Shown here one piece after another: positions 1 through 9,101 of a DNA stretch of 64,000 nt. The translations under genes were made by a program, and so were the position numbers. Location of the stretch: the NCBI RefSeq assembly GCF_003265995.1, contig NZ_MVJN01000006.1, forward strand, positions 124,001 to 188,000, written 5' to 3'. A model generated the notes under the pieces. That model saw only the letters and a program-made list of their open reading frames with translations. It did no database searches and was not told the DNA's origin. Source of the stretch: Legionella quinlivanii. Its GTDB lineage: Bacteria; Pseudomonadota; Gammaproteobacteria; Legionellales; Legionellaceae. Position 1 is the first letter of the stretch, and every line of letters starts with the position of its first letter.

Positions 1-111
1 AATACACCAACCTTACCGAAAGCAGTCCAACTTAAAATTGAACTTGGCGATTGGGGAACTGCCACCTTTTTATTTATTCTGCCGGAAGGACTCTATGCAA
101 AAATTGTCTGA
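1..111 (+). CDS. gspJ: Type II secretion minor pseudopilin GspJ (LspJ), 3' end only
   Basis: Frame 1 is open from the first base and stops at 109-111, encoding the last 36 residues of a protein (ending LPEGLYAKIV). The start lies outside the window. I assign it to GspJ because the tail resembles the C-terminal end of GspJ pseudopilins and because gspK overlaps it, the usual order in type II secretion operons. GspJ is a pilin-like protein of the inner-membrane pseudopilus tip, working with GspI, GspK and GspX-type partners. The 17-base overlap with gspK suggests translational coupling. The identification rests mostly on position. Confidence 0.7.
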   Translation, partial: NTPTLPKAVQLKIELGDWGTATFLFILPEGLYAKIV

Positions 112-1075
112 TTCCTCAATGCAAGTGACGCATGAGAAGTCCTCTCTCCTGAATCGGGGAAGTGCACTTATTTCGGCCTTGTTTATTATGACGCTGGTGG
201 CAATTGCCGCTACCGCCATGAGCAGCCGGCTGCAACTGGATATCTACCATACCCGCATCGCCATTCAAAGTGATGATCTCTATTTAGCATCTCAGGCCGT
301 ATCATTTTGGGCAATGGGAGAGCTAAGTAATAAATCCCGTTTGTTTTTGTCCTCTGATCCGAATGGTAAATTAATGGATTTTCCGGCGAAAATGCAGGGT
401 CTCTATCCGAACATCCGTATTCAGGGCGGCCTTTATGATCTGCAAGGTCGGTTCAATCTGAATAATGTGGCCGATAAGCGCTACAACCTGCTTTTTTTTC
501 ATCTTCTCAAACAAGTCTTACCCAAGCTTAAGAGGCCGCAGCGTCTGGCTATTGCCGATGCCATTTTTCAATGGATTAGCCCTTATCAGCCGGGGCGGGG
601 TCAGGATCAGTTTGTATCCTATTATATAAAACAAAAACCGCCATACTATCCAAGCCAGCAGTTCATGACCAGTGTCACTGAGCTGCGTCTGATAAAAGGT
701 GTGGATGCAAACACTTATCAAGCTCTGGAGCCTTATACAATAAGTTTGCCTGAAATCACGACAATCAATCTGAATACCGCTTCGCGGCCAGTACTTGCAG
801 CTCTTGGAAACAGTTTAGACCCCGGCCAGGTTGATCAGATTATTGAGGCGCGTGGTCAAAAAGGATTTAGTGATTTGAAAAAAATCACCAAACTATTACG
901 AAAATTTAATATACGCGCTGAACTAATCACGCTTGAAAGCGAGTTTTTCTTAAGTATTGCCAATGTAAGCAGTGAGGATTTGAATATGGTCAGTTATACC
1001 ATTTTCAAACGACAAAAAACTAAAGATGGAAAATTGACGATTAACCTGATTAGCGAAAGCATTAATAGTCTGTGA
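95..1075 (+). CDS. gspK: Type II secretion minor pseudopilin GspK (LspK)
   Basis: Tip subunit of the type II secretion pseudopilus, inserted in the inner membrane until cleaved and methylated by the prepilin peptidase. The N-terminus has a prepilin-like segment: NRG, then SALISALFIMTLVA, one hydrophobic helix. As is characteristic of GspK, position +5 after the cleavage glycine is not glutamate. The long C-terminal domain contains a helix-hairpin-helix-like segment (NLNTASRPVLAALG, about residue 235 from this start), typical of the family. I chose ATG 95 because GGAAGGA lies just upstream and the gene then overlaps gspJ by 17 bases. An in-frame ATG at 119 is an alternative. It is the last gene of its operon; the next gene is convergent. 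Confidence 0.88.
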   Translation: MQKLSDSSMQVTHEKSSLLNRGSALISALFIMTLVAIAATAMSSRLQLDIYHTRIAIQSDDLYLASQAVSFWAMGELSNKSRLFLSSDPNGKLMDFPAKMQGLYPNIRIQGGLYDLQGRFNLNNVADKRYNLLFFHLLKQVLPKLKRPQRLAIADAIFQWISPYQPGRGQDQFVSYYIKQKPPYYPSQQFMTSVTELRLIKGVDANTYQALEPYTISLPEITTINLNTASRPVLAALGNSLDPGQVDQIIEARGQKGFSDLKKITKLLRKFNIRAELITLESEFFLSIANVSSEDLNMVSYTIFKRQKTKDGKLTINLISESINSL

Positions 1076-1085
1076 AACACTCCAT

Positions 1086-2219
1086 TTACTCGTCCTCTTG
1101 CCCTTCCGGAACTGGCTTTGTGTTCTTCAGAACATAATATAACTGATCGCCAGATTGCTTTTCTTCTGAGGTTAAACGAGGCTCTAATCGAGCTAATTCT
1201 TTCTTAGCCTGTTCGTTATTATTTAGCGATGCCAGCTTCAACCAGGCATAGGCTTTGGTGTTGTCCTGACCTACACCCAAACCTGCCAGATACAAATAAC
1301 CTAATTTACCTTGTGCAGTGACATTACCCTGGGCAGCGGCCTTTGTGAACCAATAAGCAGCTTGCTGGTAATCTTTATCGATACCAGTACCACTCATTAA
1401 CAGCTGTCCTAATTCCGATTGCGCCTGAGAATGGCCTTTTTCAGCAGCAAGCTGATACCAGTAAGCGGCTTTTCTGGGATCAGCTTCGATTCCCAAACCA
1501 TTCAAATATTGGTAAGCCAGATAGGCTTGAGCATTTCGATGCCCCTGAACGGCAGCTTTTGAAAACCAATAGGTGGCGGCTGTCTGATCTTCGGTGATAC
1601 CATATTTACCAGTATATAAAAGGGCAATACTGTATTCCCCTTTAGCATCGCCTTGAGATGCGGCTTTATCATACCAGTAAAAGGCTTTCTCTACATCTTT
1701 GTCTGTTCCCATTCCCATCATATACTGATAGCCGAGATTGACCTGAGCTTTCGCATAGCCTTGTTCTGCTGATTTTTTAAACCATTCAAATGCCTTGCTG
1801 TCATCGGGATTTCTTACCCCGTCACCGGTGGCATACATTAATGCTACATTTCGCTGGGCGATCGCATTGCCTTGTTCTGCAGATTTCATATACCAGTTAA
1901 AGGCTTCTTTATAATCCTGTTTCATTCCCTGCCCCGTGTCATATAAAAAGCCGAGACTTAATTGAGCCAGTGAATTATTTTTAGCAGCAGCTTTACGATA
2001 CCAATCGGCTGCTTTGACAGCGTCTTTGTTTACTCCATAGCCATATTGATACATTCGGCCAAGCAAATACATGGAATCATCATTTCCTTGTTCCGCAGAT
2101 TGAACTAAATGGGGATAGGCGGTAGTGTAATCACCATTTTCAAACGCTGAAAAACCAATGATCTCATCAGCGAATGCCAGGTTGCTTGCAAGGCACGCTG
2201 CGAAAATTAAAGAACGCAT
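1086..2219 (-). CDS. Secreted Sel1-like repeat protein
   Basis: About 377 residues starting with a signal peptide (MRSLIFAACLASNLAFA, cleavage near ADE). The mature part is almost entirely Sel1-like repeats of about 36 residues; I count roughly nine copies of the A.. WY.KAA..G...AQ..LG..Y..G.GV pattern. Such solenoids mediate protein-protein contacts. In Legionella, the Sel1 proteins LpnE and EnhC act in host-cell entry and trafficking, but I cannot assign this one to either. The start at 2219 is preferred over an upstream in-frame start at 2264 because GGAG sits about 5 bases before it and it gives a clean signal peptide. It is convergent with gspK and has about 200 bases of upstream non-coding DNA. 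Confidence 0.88.
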   Translation of the reverse strand: MRSLIFAACLASNLAFADEIIGFSAFENGDYTTAYPHLVQSAEQGNDDSMYLLGRMYQYGYGVNKDAVKAADWYRKAAAKNNSLAQLSLGFLYDTGQGMKQDYKEAFNWYMKSAEQGNAIAQRNVALMYATGDGVRNPDDSKAFEWFKKSAEQGYAKAQVNLGYQYMMGMGTDKDVEKAFYWYDKAASQGDAKGEYSIALLYTGKYGITEDQTAATYWFSKAAVQGHRNAQAYLAYQYLNGLGIEADPRKAAYWYQLAAEKGHSQAQSELGQLLMSGTGIDKDYQQAAYWFTKAAAQGNVTAQGKLGYLYLAGLGVGQDNTKAYAWLKLASLNNNEQAKKELARLEPRLTSEEKQSGDQLYYVLKNTKPVPEGQEDE

Positions 2220-2335
2220 GGATACTCCAGGAAAATACAGCCTCTTATTACAAGAGTAGGCCATGCAGCTTATAATTCAACCAAGAGAAGGCTTTATGAA
2301 GGAAAATTATGAAATATTTACGTCTGTATTTATTT

Positions 2336-2376
2336 CGCCGCAGATCCTGATTGTATTTATCCAGGATCTTACGGCG
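2336..2376. terminator. Hairpin downstream of fadA
   Basis: Inverted repeat with arms 2336-2349 and 2362-2376 (CGCCGCAGATCCTG against CAGGATCTTACGGCG, one bulge) and a 12-base loop. It lies 45 bases past the fadA stop codon. No U-tract follows on either strand, so it may be a 3' stabilising or weakly terminating structure. A 13-codon open frame (2309-2350, plus strand) overlaps the left arm; I do not call it a gene. Confidence 0.45.
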
Positions 2377-2420
2377 CAGGTGAAACGTTTGGATATAATT
2401 TGCGAACAATAAGATAATGT

Positions 2421-3605
2421 TTACATTGCTTCAAAAATTGCTGCGGCACCCATTCCTGTACCTATACACATGGTGACCATGCCATATTTTCCTTTGATAC
2501 GACGAAGGCCATGAAGAAGGGTTGCCGTTCTGATTGCTCCTGTTGCTCCCAAAGGATGGCCTAAGGCAATAGCTCCCCCAAGCGGGTTTACTTTTTCCGG
2601 CGGTAAGCCTAAGGTTTTTATCACAGCCAAAGCTTGCGCCGCAAACGCTTCATTCAACTCAATCCAGTCCAACTGATCAATAGAAAGACCAGCCTGCTTT
2701 AATGCCAGTGGGATTGCATTGATTGGCCCAATCCCCATCACCTCAGGAGGAACACCTGCTACAGCATAGCCAAGTAATCTTCCCATAGGCTGCAAATCAA
2801 ATTGCTTCAGGGCCTGCTCGCTGGCCAGCAAGGCAATTCCAGCCCCATCACTGGTTTGAGAACTGTTACCTGCTGTCACCGAACCTCTGGCAGCAAATAC
2901 AGGTTTCAGCCGAGAGATCATTTCATAAGAAGTATCCGCTCGTGGGCCTTCATCCTTACTTATCAATTTCTTTTGTGAATTGACTTCCAGGTGATTGAGG
3001 TCTGCTTTGCGATCGATAATCTCCACAGGCACAATCTCGGCATTGAAATAGCCTTTTTGTTGAGCAGCAGTTGCTTTGGCGTGGCTTTGAGCAGCAAATT
3101 GATCCTGTTCCTCTCTGGATACACTCCACTGCTTAGCAACATTCTCCGCCGTTATTCCCATTCCATAAGCAATAGCTACCTGCTCGTTTTCAAAAATGGC
3201 AGGATTTGCAGTATATTTGTTTCCTCCTAAAGGAACCATTGACATACTTTCAACACCGCCAGCAAGAGCCAGCAAATGGTTCCCCTGAATAAGTGAAGCA
3301 GCCGCCGTAGCAATGCTCTGTACACCTGAGGAACAGAATCGATTAATAGTCATCGCCGGAACAGACTGAGGCATTCCAGCCAGTAAAGACGCAATACGAG
3401 CCACATTCATCCCCTGCTCGGCTTCAGGCATGGCGCAGCCAATGACCACATCACAAACTGCTTCCCAATCCACGGTACTATTTCGTTCCCTTAAAGATCG
3501 TATTGTGTGAGCCAGCAAATCGTCAGGCAAAGTATGCCTGAATACGCCTCGAGGAGCCTTGCCAACCGGTGTACGCAATACATCCACAACATAAACATTA
3601 GTCAT
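2421..3605 (-). CDS. fadA: Acetyl-CoA acyltransferase (3-ketoacyl-CoA thiolase)
   Basis: Thiolase of about 394 residues that cleaves 3-ketoacyl-CoA to acetyl-CoA and a shortened acyl-CoA, the last step of beta-oxidation. The family residues are present: nucleophilic Cys in NRFCSSG (about residue 91), the GGAIALGHPLGATG block with its His (about 350), and the second Cys in MCIGTGMG near the C-terminus (about 380). Length is normal. ATG 3605 is chosen over TTG 3611 because AGGAG lies at proper spacing. The gene starts 14 bases after the stop of the HAD/hydratase fusion gene, so the two are almost certainly cotranscribed. Confidence 0.95.
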   Translation of the reverse strand: MTNVYVVDVLRTPVGKAPRGVFRHTLPDDLLAHTIRSLRERNSTVDWEAVCDVVIGCAMPEAEQGMNVARIASLLAGMPQSVPAMTINRFCSSGVQSIATAAASLIQGNHLLALAGGVESMSMVPLGGNKYTANPAIFENEQVAIAYGMGITAENVAKQWSVSREEQDQFAAQSHAKATAAQQKGYFNAEIVPVEIIDRKADLNHLEVNSQKKLISKDEGPRADTSYEMISRLKPVFAARGSVTAGNSSQTSDGAGIALLASEQALKQFDLQPMGRLLGYAVAGVPPEVMGIGPINAIPLALKQAGLSIDQLDWIELNEAFAAQALAVIKTLGLPPEKVNPLGGAIALGHPLGATGAIRTATLLHGLRRIKGKYGMVTMCIGTGMGAAAIFEAM

Positions 3606-3619
3606 TATCAAGTCTCCTA

Positions 3620-5989
3620 TTAATTGCGCAATGGCTTCCCTGTTTCCAGCAAAGAACTGATTCTCGCATGCGTCAACGGATTGCGGGCCAGATTCATGAA
3701 TGCTTCGCGCTCCAGCTTGAGCATCCAGTCTTCATTAACCATCGTACCATTATTCACATCCCCACCGCAGATAGCAGATGCGAGCTGACTTGCGAGATAA
3801 TAATCATATTTGGAAATAAAGCCGCCTTCCAGCCAGTTAATCAATCCGGCTTGTAATCGGGCATAACCTTCTCTTCCAGCAACTTTAAAGACAACACTCC
3901 GAATAGGTGGTTGATAGTTGGCTGCTAATATTGATTCAACGCGCGACAATGCCGCATATAATACTTCATGGCTATTCATAACCCAGGTATCCGTATTTTT
4001 CAGATAGCCCAGTTGTTGAGCATCAGCGGCACTTGCGCCAACAGTGGCTGTTGCGATTTGCTGAAAATAAGGGCTAAGGAAAAGGAGCAGATCGGCATCC
4101 TGCGCTTTGTCGGCAGCTCGCATTGCCATTTCCTTTGTTCCACCACCTGCCGGAATCAAGCCAACTCCTGCTTCAACAAGTCCAGGGTAGGATTCAAATG
4201 CGGCGACCACTGCATCGCAATGCATAATCAATTCACATCCACCGCCCAAAGCACGCCCTCTTAATGCGGCAACCACGGGAATTGGACTGTATTTTAAACG
4301 TAGCACGGTCTGTTGAAATTGCTTAAGCATCGTTTCCAATGCAGCAAAATCATTTTTCTGAATCAATCCACCAACCCCTTTTAAGTCGGCTCCTGAACTA
4401 AAATTGGATGCATCCTGCTGGTATACGATAACGCCTCTGCAATGCCTTTCGGCAATATCCATAGCAGCAGCCATGCCATCCAGGACTGCCTGACCTATCG
4501 TATTCGCCTTGCTTTTGAAGGAAATTAAACCGATATCATTTTTGAAGCGGGATAAGGTCAGGCCTTCATTTTCATATAATTTGTCCAGTTGTGCTGGATG
4601 CTCAGTTAATACGAGTTCCGGGAAATATTGCTTGTGGTAGACAGAAAGCGAGCTGCGAGGGATAAAGCTCATGCTTTGAGGTGAGAAGGCGCCCCCTTCA
4701 TGATAAAACTGATGGACTCTGGAAAGCCATGCAGGCAACTCAGCCTTACTCATTGACGATCCTTTGGATATCGCATCCTTAATCGCTGTAATCATAGATT
4801 CAAGGCCAGACTGCTGCCAGGTTTCAAAAGGCCCCTGAGCCCAACCAAATCCCCAGCGAATGGCAAGGTCCACATCGCGTACATTATTGGCAATCGATTC
4901 AAGATGATAGGCGCAATAATGGAATAAATCGAGAAAGCAGGCAGCCAAAAACTGAGCCTGTCGGTCTTTTGAAGAAAGTAAGCCACTCATTCGTTTTTGT
5001 GGGTCGCGTTCAGACATAATTGACTTTAACTCAGAACTAATTTCGCCGCCGGCCGGACGATATTCCTCTGTTTGTCTGTCAAACACTTCGATCACTTTTC
5101 CGGGTTTACGATAAATGCCTTGTCCGCTTTTCTGACCCAGATGGCCTTGCTCGATCATTTTTTCTAACCAGGCAGGCAACACAAAGCTGTCATGCCAGGG
5201 ATCATCTTTCAATTGCTCATACATGGTATGAACCACATGTTTCATTGTGTCTAAACCCACCACATCCATTGTCCGAAATGTCGCTGATTTGGGACGGCCC
5301 AATAATGAGCCGGTAATGGCATCTACTTCGTCTAACCCAATCTGCATTGCTTCAGCATGGTGCAGTGTAGCCAATAACGAGAAAACTCCAATGCGGTTTG
5401 CGATAAAATTGGGAGTATCTTTCGCGTGAACAACCCCTTTGCCCAGGTAACTGGTTAACCAGGTTTCCAGATGAGTCAATAAGGTATTGGAAGTAGTAGT
5501 CGCCGGAATTAATTCTGCGAGATGCATATAGCGCGGCGGGTTAAAAAAATGAACACCGCAAAAACGCTCTCGTAATGAGGCGGGCAGTACCTCAGCCAAC
5601 GCATTAATGCTCAAACCAGAGGTATTACTCACCAAAACAGTTTTGTCACCCACAAACGGGGCGATTTTTTGATAAAGCGACTCTTTCCAATCCATTCTTT
5701 CAGCAATCGCTTCAATAATTAAATCGCAGGATTTGAGGTCTTCAAGATGCTCATCATAATTTCTCGCCTGTAAAAGCGCAGCAGTTTTGGCAGTTCCCAA
5801 CGGAGCAGGTTTTAACTTAACCAGATTGGCAATCGCTTTATCGACAATACTGTTCTTGTTAGTGTCTTTGGCTGCCAAATCATATAATAGACAGGATATG
5901 CCGGCATTAACGCAATGAGCAGCAATTTGCGCCCCCATGACCCCGGCACCCAAAACTGCAATTTTTTTTATATAAAATGGTTCCTGCAT
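3620..5989 (-). CDS. 3-hydroxyacyl-CoA dehydrogenase / enoyl-CoA hydratase fusion, FadN type
   Basis: Multifunctional beta-oxidation enzyme of 789 residues. The N-terminal half is the NAD-dependent 3-hydroxyacyl-CoA dehydrogenase, with GAGVMGAQIAAH at residues 14-25, the GVHFFNPPRYMHL catalytic-His segment and a C-terminal HAD domain around 185-400. The enoyl-CoA hydratase/isomerase domain follows at about 490-690 (FSSGADLKGVGG; GRALGGGCELIMHCD; PAGGGT). This order is the reverse of Escherichia coli FadB and matches Bacillus FadN-like proteins. It pairs with the downstream thiolase to complete the last steps of fatty-acid degradation. An AAGGA-like site precedes ATG 5989. No separate acyl-CoA dehydrogenase gene is nearby. 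Confidence 0.92.
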   Translation of the reverse strand: MQEPFYIKKIAVLGAGVMGAQIAAHCVNAGISCLLYDLAAKDTNKNSIVDKAIANLVKLKPAPLGTAKTAALLQARNYDEHLEDLKSCDLIIEAIAERMDWKESLYQKIAPFVGDKTVLVSNTSGLSINALAEVLPASLRERFCGVHFFNPPRYMHLAELIPATTTSNTLLTHLETWLTSYLGKGVVHAKDTPNFIANRIGVFSLLATLHHAEAMQIGLDEVDAITGSLLGRPKSATFRTMDVVGLDTMKHVVHTMYEQLKDDPWHDSFVLPAWLEKMIEQGHLGQKSGQGIYRKPGKVIEVFDRQTEEYRPAGGEISSELKSIMSERDPQKRMSGLLSSKDRQAQFLAACFLDLFHYCAYHLESIANNVRDVDLAIRWGFGWAQGPFETWQQSGLESMITAIKDAISKGSSMSKAELPAWLSRVHQFYHEGGAFSPQSMSFIPRSSLSVYHKQYFPELVLTEHPAQLDKLYENEGLTLSRFKNDIGLISFKSKANTIGQAVLDGMAAAMDIAERHCRGVIVYQQDASNFSSGADLKGVGGLIQKNDFAALETMLKQFQQTVLRLKYSPIPVVAALRGRALGGGCELIMHCDAVVAAFESYPGLVEAGVGLIPAGGGTKEMAMRAADKAQDADLLLFLSPYFQQIATATVGASAADAQQLGYLKNTDTWVMNSHEVLYAALSRVESILAANYQPPIRSVVFKVAGREGYARLQAGLINWLEGGFISKYDYYLASQLASAICGGDVNNGTMVNEDWMLKLEREAFMNLARNPLTHARISSLLETGKPLRN

Positions 5990-6061
5990 AATTATATCCT
6001 TTTATCTGGGTTTAGTTATGACCTAACGGCCGATTGAAAGCTATAAACTGCCAGCCATATC

Positions 6062-6092
6062 AGAGCCTGTCGGGTGAAAATCGACAGGCTCT
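6062..6092. terminator. Strong hairpin between the lysine-catabolic and beta-oxidation genes
   Basis: Perfect 11-base arms (AGAGCCTGTCG at 6062-6072, CGACAGGCTCT at 6082-6092) around a 9-base loop. It lies 27 bases downstream of the aldehyde dehydrogenase stop and upstream of the FadN-type gene, all on the minus strand. It is probably a terminator or attenuating structure separating the two gene pairs, though there is no long U-tract. Confidence 0.6.
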
Positions 6093-6119
6093 GAAGCATG
6101 ATACGGCTATTGAAGAATT

Positions 6120-7640
6120 TCAGGATAAATTAAATTTTATCCCCTGGGCAAGCGGTAACTCATTTCCCCAGTTAATCGTATTGGTCTGACGACGCATATA
6201 AGCTTTCCAGGAATCAGAACCAGATTCTCTGCCGCCACCTGTTTCTTTTTCACCGCCAAAAGCTCCGCCAATTTCAGCACCTGAAGTGCCAATATTGATA
6301 TTGGCTATCCCACAGTCGCTTCCCATTGCGCTCAGGAAACGCTCGGCATGCTTGAGATTTTGTGTAAACATAGACGAGGAAAGGCCCTGAGGAACACTGT
6401 TTTGCAGTTCAATGGCTTCTTCTATGCTGCTAAACGGCATGACATATAAGATAGGCGCGAAGGTTTCTTCCTGAACTACATCCCAGCTGTTCTGCACGTC
6501 TGTTACCAGTGTAGGCTGTACGAAATATCCTTTTCGATTCAGGCTTTCTCCACCCGCGACTATTTGCCCGCCGGCTTTTTTAACACGCGCAATAGCCTGA
6601 CCGAATTGAGAAACCGCTTGCTCGTCGATTAAAGGACCCATCAGATTGTCAGGATTAAGTGGATCGCCAATTGTTATTTGCTCATACGCATGCTGCAATC
6701 TGCGAACTACTTCCTTGTACATAGACTGATGTACAAATAAGCGTCTGGTTGTTGTACATCGCTGGCCTGCCGTTCCGACAGCACCAAATACTATTCCGGG
6801 AATCGCAAGACTAAGATCTGCTGACTCATCCAGAATAATTGCATTATTGCCGCCAAGTTCAAGAATGGTTTTCCCAAGGCGAGCAGCGACTTTCGCAGCC
6901 ACTGTTTTACCTACAGCGGTAGAACCAGTAAATGAAACCAGGGGGATTCGTTTATCCTCAACCATCATGTCCACTACATCGTGACTGGACGGAATAATCA
7001 GCGAAAAAATTTCCGGGCAATTATTTTCCTTTAATACCTTATTACAAATATTCTGCACCGCAATCGCGCAAAGAGGCGTTTTTGCAGAAGGCTTCCACAG
7101 AGTCACATTACCGCAGATAGCTGCAAGAAAGGCATTCCAGGACCACACCGCCACAGGAAAATTGAAGGCTGAAATAACACCGATAATACCGTAAGGATGC
7201 CATTGCTCATACATCCGATGATTGGGGCGTTCTGAGTGCATGGTATTACCATAGAGCATGCGGGATTGACCGACCGCAAAATCGGCGATATCAATCATTT
7301 CCTGAACTTCACCGTCACCTTCCTGTTTGGATTTACCCATCTCCAGAGAAACGAGACTTCCAAGCCAGTCTTTATGCTCTCTTAAAGCCTGCCCCATCTG
7401 ACGAATAATTTCTCCTCGCTTCGGTGCAGGATACTGACGCCATGCCAGGGCAGCAGCCTCAGCTCGACTCATAATCTTCTGATAGTCATCACTGGAACAG
7501 GTAGCAACCTCTGCAATTTTTTCTCCAGTGGCTGGAGAATAGGAAATCAGCTTATCTGCTCTGCATTCACTCTGCCAACCCTGGCCGCTATAAGCGCCGG
7601 CATTCGTATCCTGAATACCTAAATGCTTCAAAAAATCCAT
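6120..7640 (-). CDS. ALDH7-like aldehyde dehydrogenase (probable 2-aminoadipate semialdehyde / piperideine-6-carboxylate dehydrogenase)
   Basis: NAD(P)-dependent aldehyde dehydrogenase of 506 residues, full length. General-base Glu261 is in LELGGNNA and nucleophilic Cys295 in GQRCTTTRR. The cofactor segment FTGSTAVGK is at about 237-245. The C-terminal block [19 protein letters not shown] is characteristic of the antiquitin/ALDH7 family, which oxidises 2-aminoadipate 6-semialdehyde in lysine breakdown. The adjacent saccharopine dehydrogenase gene, 13 bases upstream on the same strand, supports that substrate. An AGGAG site precedes ATG 7640. The exact substrate is inferred from family and context; ALDH7 enzymes can also oxidise other semialdehydes. 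Confidence 0.9.
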   Translation of the reverse strand: MDFLKHLGIQDTNAGAYSGQGWQSECRADKLISYSPATGEKIAEVATCSSDDYQKIMSRAEAAALAWRQYPAPKRGEIIRQMGQALREHKDWLGSLVSLEMGKSKQEGDGEVQEMIDIADFAVGQSRMLYGNTMHSERPNHRMYEQWHPYGIIGVISAFNFPVAVWSWNAFLAAICGNVTLWKPSAKTPLCAIAVQNICNKVLKENNCPEIFSLIIPSSHDVVDMMVEDKRIPLVSFTGSTAVGKTVAAKVAARLGKTILELGGNNAIILDESADLSLAIPGIVFGAVGTAGQRCTTTRRLFVHQSMYKEVVRRLQHAYEQITIGDPLNPDNLMGPLIDEQAVSQFGQAIARVKKAGGQIVAGGESLNRKGYFVQPTLVTDVQNSWDVVQEETFAPILYVMPFSSIEEAIELQNSVPQGLSSSMFTQNLKHAERFLSAMGSDCGIANINIGTSGAEIGGAFGGEKETGGGRESGSDSWKAYMRRQTNTINWGNELPLAQGIKFNLS

Positions 7641-7653
7641 CGATTATTTACTC

Positions 7654-8742
7654 CTAAGCGTAATATTTACCAAAACGATTGGACAGCACATCTGCGAGGC
7701 GGAATTTTTCCTGGAGCACCAGTCCGTGATATTCATTTGCCTGTCCTAAAACCAGGTCAACTACGGCGCATACTCCGGCGGCAGTGCTGACTTGAATAGC
7801 AGACCATTCCAAATCTAAAATAGTTTCCGGATATACCTTTTTAACATAGCTCTTTTCAGTTAACTCACCATGCTTTATCCCCTCAACAGTTACATACACA
7901 ATCACAATGTCCTGATAGGTCTTGGGAATGGCTTTTTCGAGAATTCGTTTTAATGTGCCTCGATCTTCGTTGAGTTTCAGATCATTCATCAGCAGGCGCA
8001 TTTTTTCACAATGTCCTGGATACCGCATCGTTTTGTAATTCAAAGTCTGAATTTTATTTTTATACAAATCAGCCAGACTTCCCAGTCCTCCGGATGTGTT
8101 AAAAGCCTCGTATTCACAGCCATCGATTTGTATTGACTCAAGTCCTTCCAAAGGTTGCACAACAACCGGTTTACCCGCTTCAATACCAAAGCATGGATTT
8201 CCATACTCATTGATTACACCATCAGTAGACCAGGTTAAGGAATAATGAAAGGCATTATTAGCGCGTTGTGGTAATGCACCTACTCGAAGCTTGGCATGAA
8301 AGCATTCATCGAACTCCTGCATCAGGCTGTTTGCAGCAATACTGATAAAACCAGGAGCCAATCCACACTGAGGCACAAACGCTGTTTCTGCTCCCTCGGC
8401 AATGCGCTTGACCGCATCGGTAACTGAGGTATCTTCAGTCAGATCAAAATAATGGGCTTTTGCCAGTTTTGCCGCTCTGGCGACATGGGTATTGAGAAAA
8501 TAAGGGAGGCTTGAAATGACCGCAATGATTTTATTTTTTTCGATGTAGGATTGGGTTGACTCTTCATCGGTAACGTCCAACGCTACCGTCTTGACCTGCG
8601 GCATCGTTTGCAGCAAGCGCGTTACATCGGTACCAGAAAATTCCAAATCTGCCAGGTGAATCTGATAATCCTTGCTGCTTGCAAGTAAACAAGCGATAAG
8701 ACTTCCGATTTTACCTGCACCTGTAATCATAACATTATACAT
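7654..8742 (-). CDS. Saccharopine dehydrogenase family protein
   Basis: Protein of 362 residues with an N-terminal Rossmann nucleotide-binding motif (GAGKIG, residues 8-13) and the general fold of saccharopine dehydrogenases that release glutamate and 2-aminoadipate semialdehyde from saccharopine. The following gene encodes an ALDH7-like semialdehyde dehydrogenase, which would use that product, so the two form a likely lysine-degradation pair. GGAAGGGA precedes ATG 8742. I see no lysine-2-oxoglutarate reductase domain in this protein or nearby, so how saccharopine is formed is not explained here. Related dehydrogenases acting on other substrates, such as carboxynorspermidine or lysine directly, cannot be excluded. 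Confidence 0.82.
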   Translation of the reverse strand: MYNVMITGAGKIGSLIACLLASSKDYQIHLADLEFSGTDVTRLLQTMPQVKTVALDVTDEESTQSYIEKNKIIAVISSLPYFLNTHVARAAKLAKAHYFDLTEDTSVTDAVKRIAEGAETAFVPQCGLAPGFISIAANSLMQEFDECFHAKLRVGALPQRANNAFHYSLTWSTDGVINEYGNPCFGIEAGKPVVVQPLEGLESIQIDGCEYEAFNTSGGLGSLADLYKNKIQTLNYKTMRYPGHCEKMRLLMNDLKLNEDRGTLKRILEKAIPKTYQDIVIVYVTVEGIKHGELTEKSYVKKVYPETILDLEWSAIQVSTAAGVCAVVDLVLGQANEYHGLVLQEKFRLADVLSNRFGKYYA

Positions 8743-9101
8743 AGTTATTCCCTTCCGTTAGAAAACAGTTGTCATCCTACACAAATAAAACCGGTTTGCA
8801 TACCTTGAAAAAAAACGATTTTTATGTAGCGATTACAACTCGGAAAAAATGATTGAAAACAAATCAAGTATAGACAGCCAATGCGTAAATTTAAATGTAA
8901 CTCTCATGGTCTCAACGTCATCCTGAACGCAGTGAAGGATCTCCTGAAGCTGACTCAGTTCCAAGCAGTTTGAGATCCTTCGCTACGCTTTGGATGACGT
9001 ACCTGAGGAGTTACAAAAAATATATCACCTTCTTTCTGGTGATCTTAGTTGACCTTTGAGCTGTAGTATCCTATCGTTCTTTCATTTAATGAAACTATGT
9101 C
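8743..9101. other. Intergenic region holding a dispersed palindromic repeat
   Basis: This 359-base gap separates the divergent saccharopine dehydrogenase and lnt genes. It contains a palindromic repeat at 8897-9014 and, just after it, a short hairpin (ATCACC at about 9027-9032 with GGTGAT at 9039-9044). Promoters for both genes should lie here, but I cannot assign -35/-10 boxes with confidence. Confidence 0.6.
8897..9014. repeat. Palindromic dispersed repeat, family A copy 1
   Basis: A 118-base element bounded by GTAACTC (8897-8903) and GAGTTAC (9008-9014), inverted copies of each other. Inside are near-inverted arms around GTCATCCTGAACGCAGTGAA and its partner TTCGCTACGC. The reverse complement of 43324-43476 matches it closely in the core, so the two are copies of one family in opposite orientation. 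Confidence 0.8.

Noticed and set aside
3668-5429. Several plus-strand frames over the FadN-type gene
   Set aside because: They are antisense shadows of a well-supported coding region, with no independent motifs.
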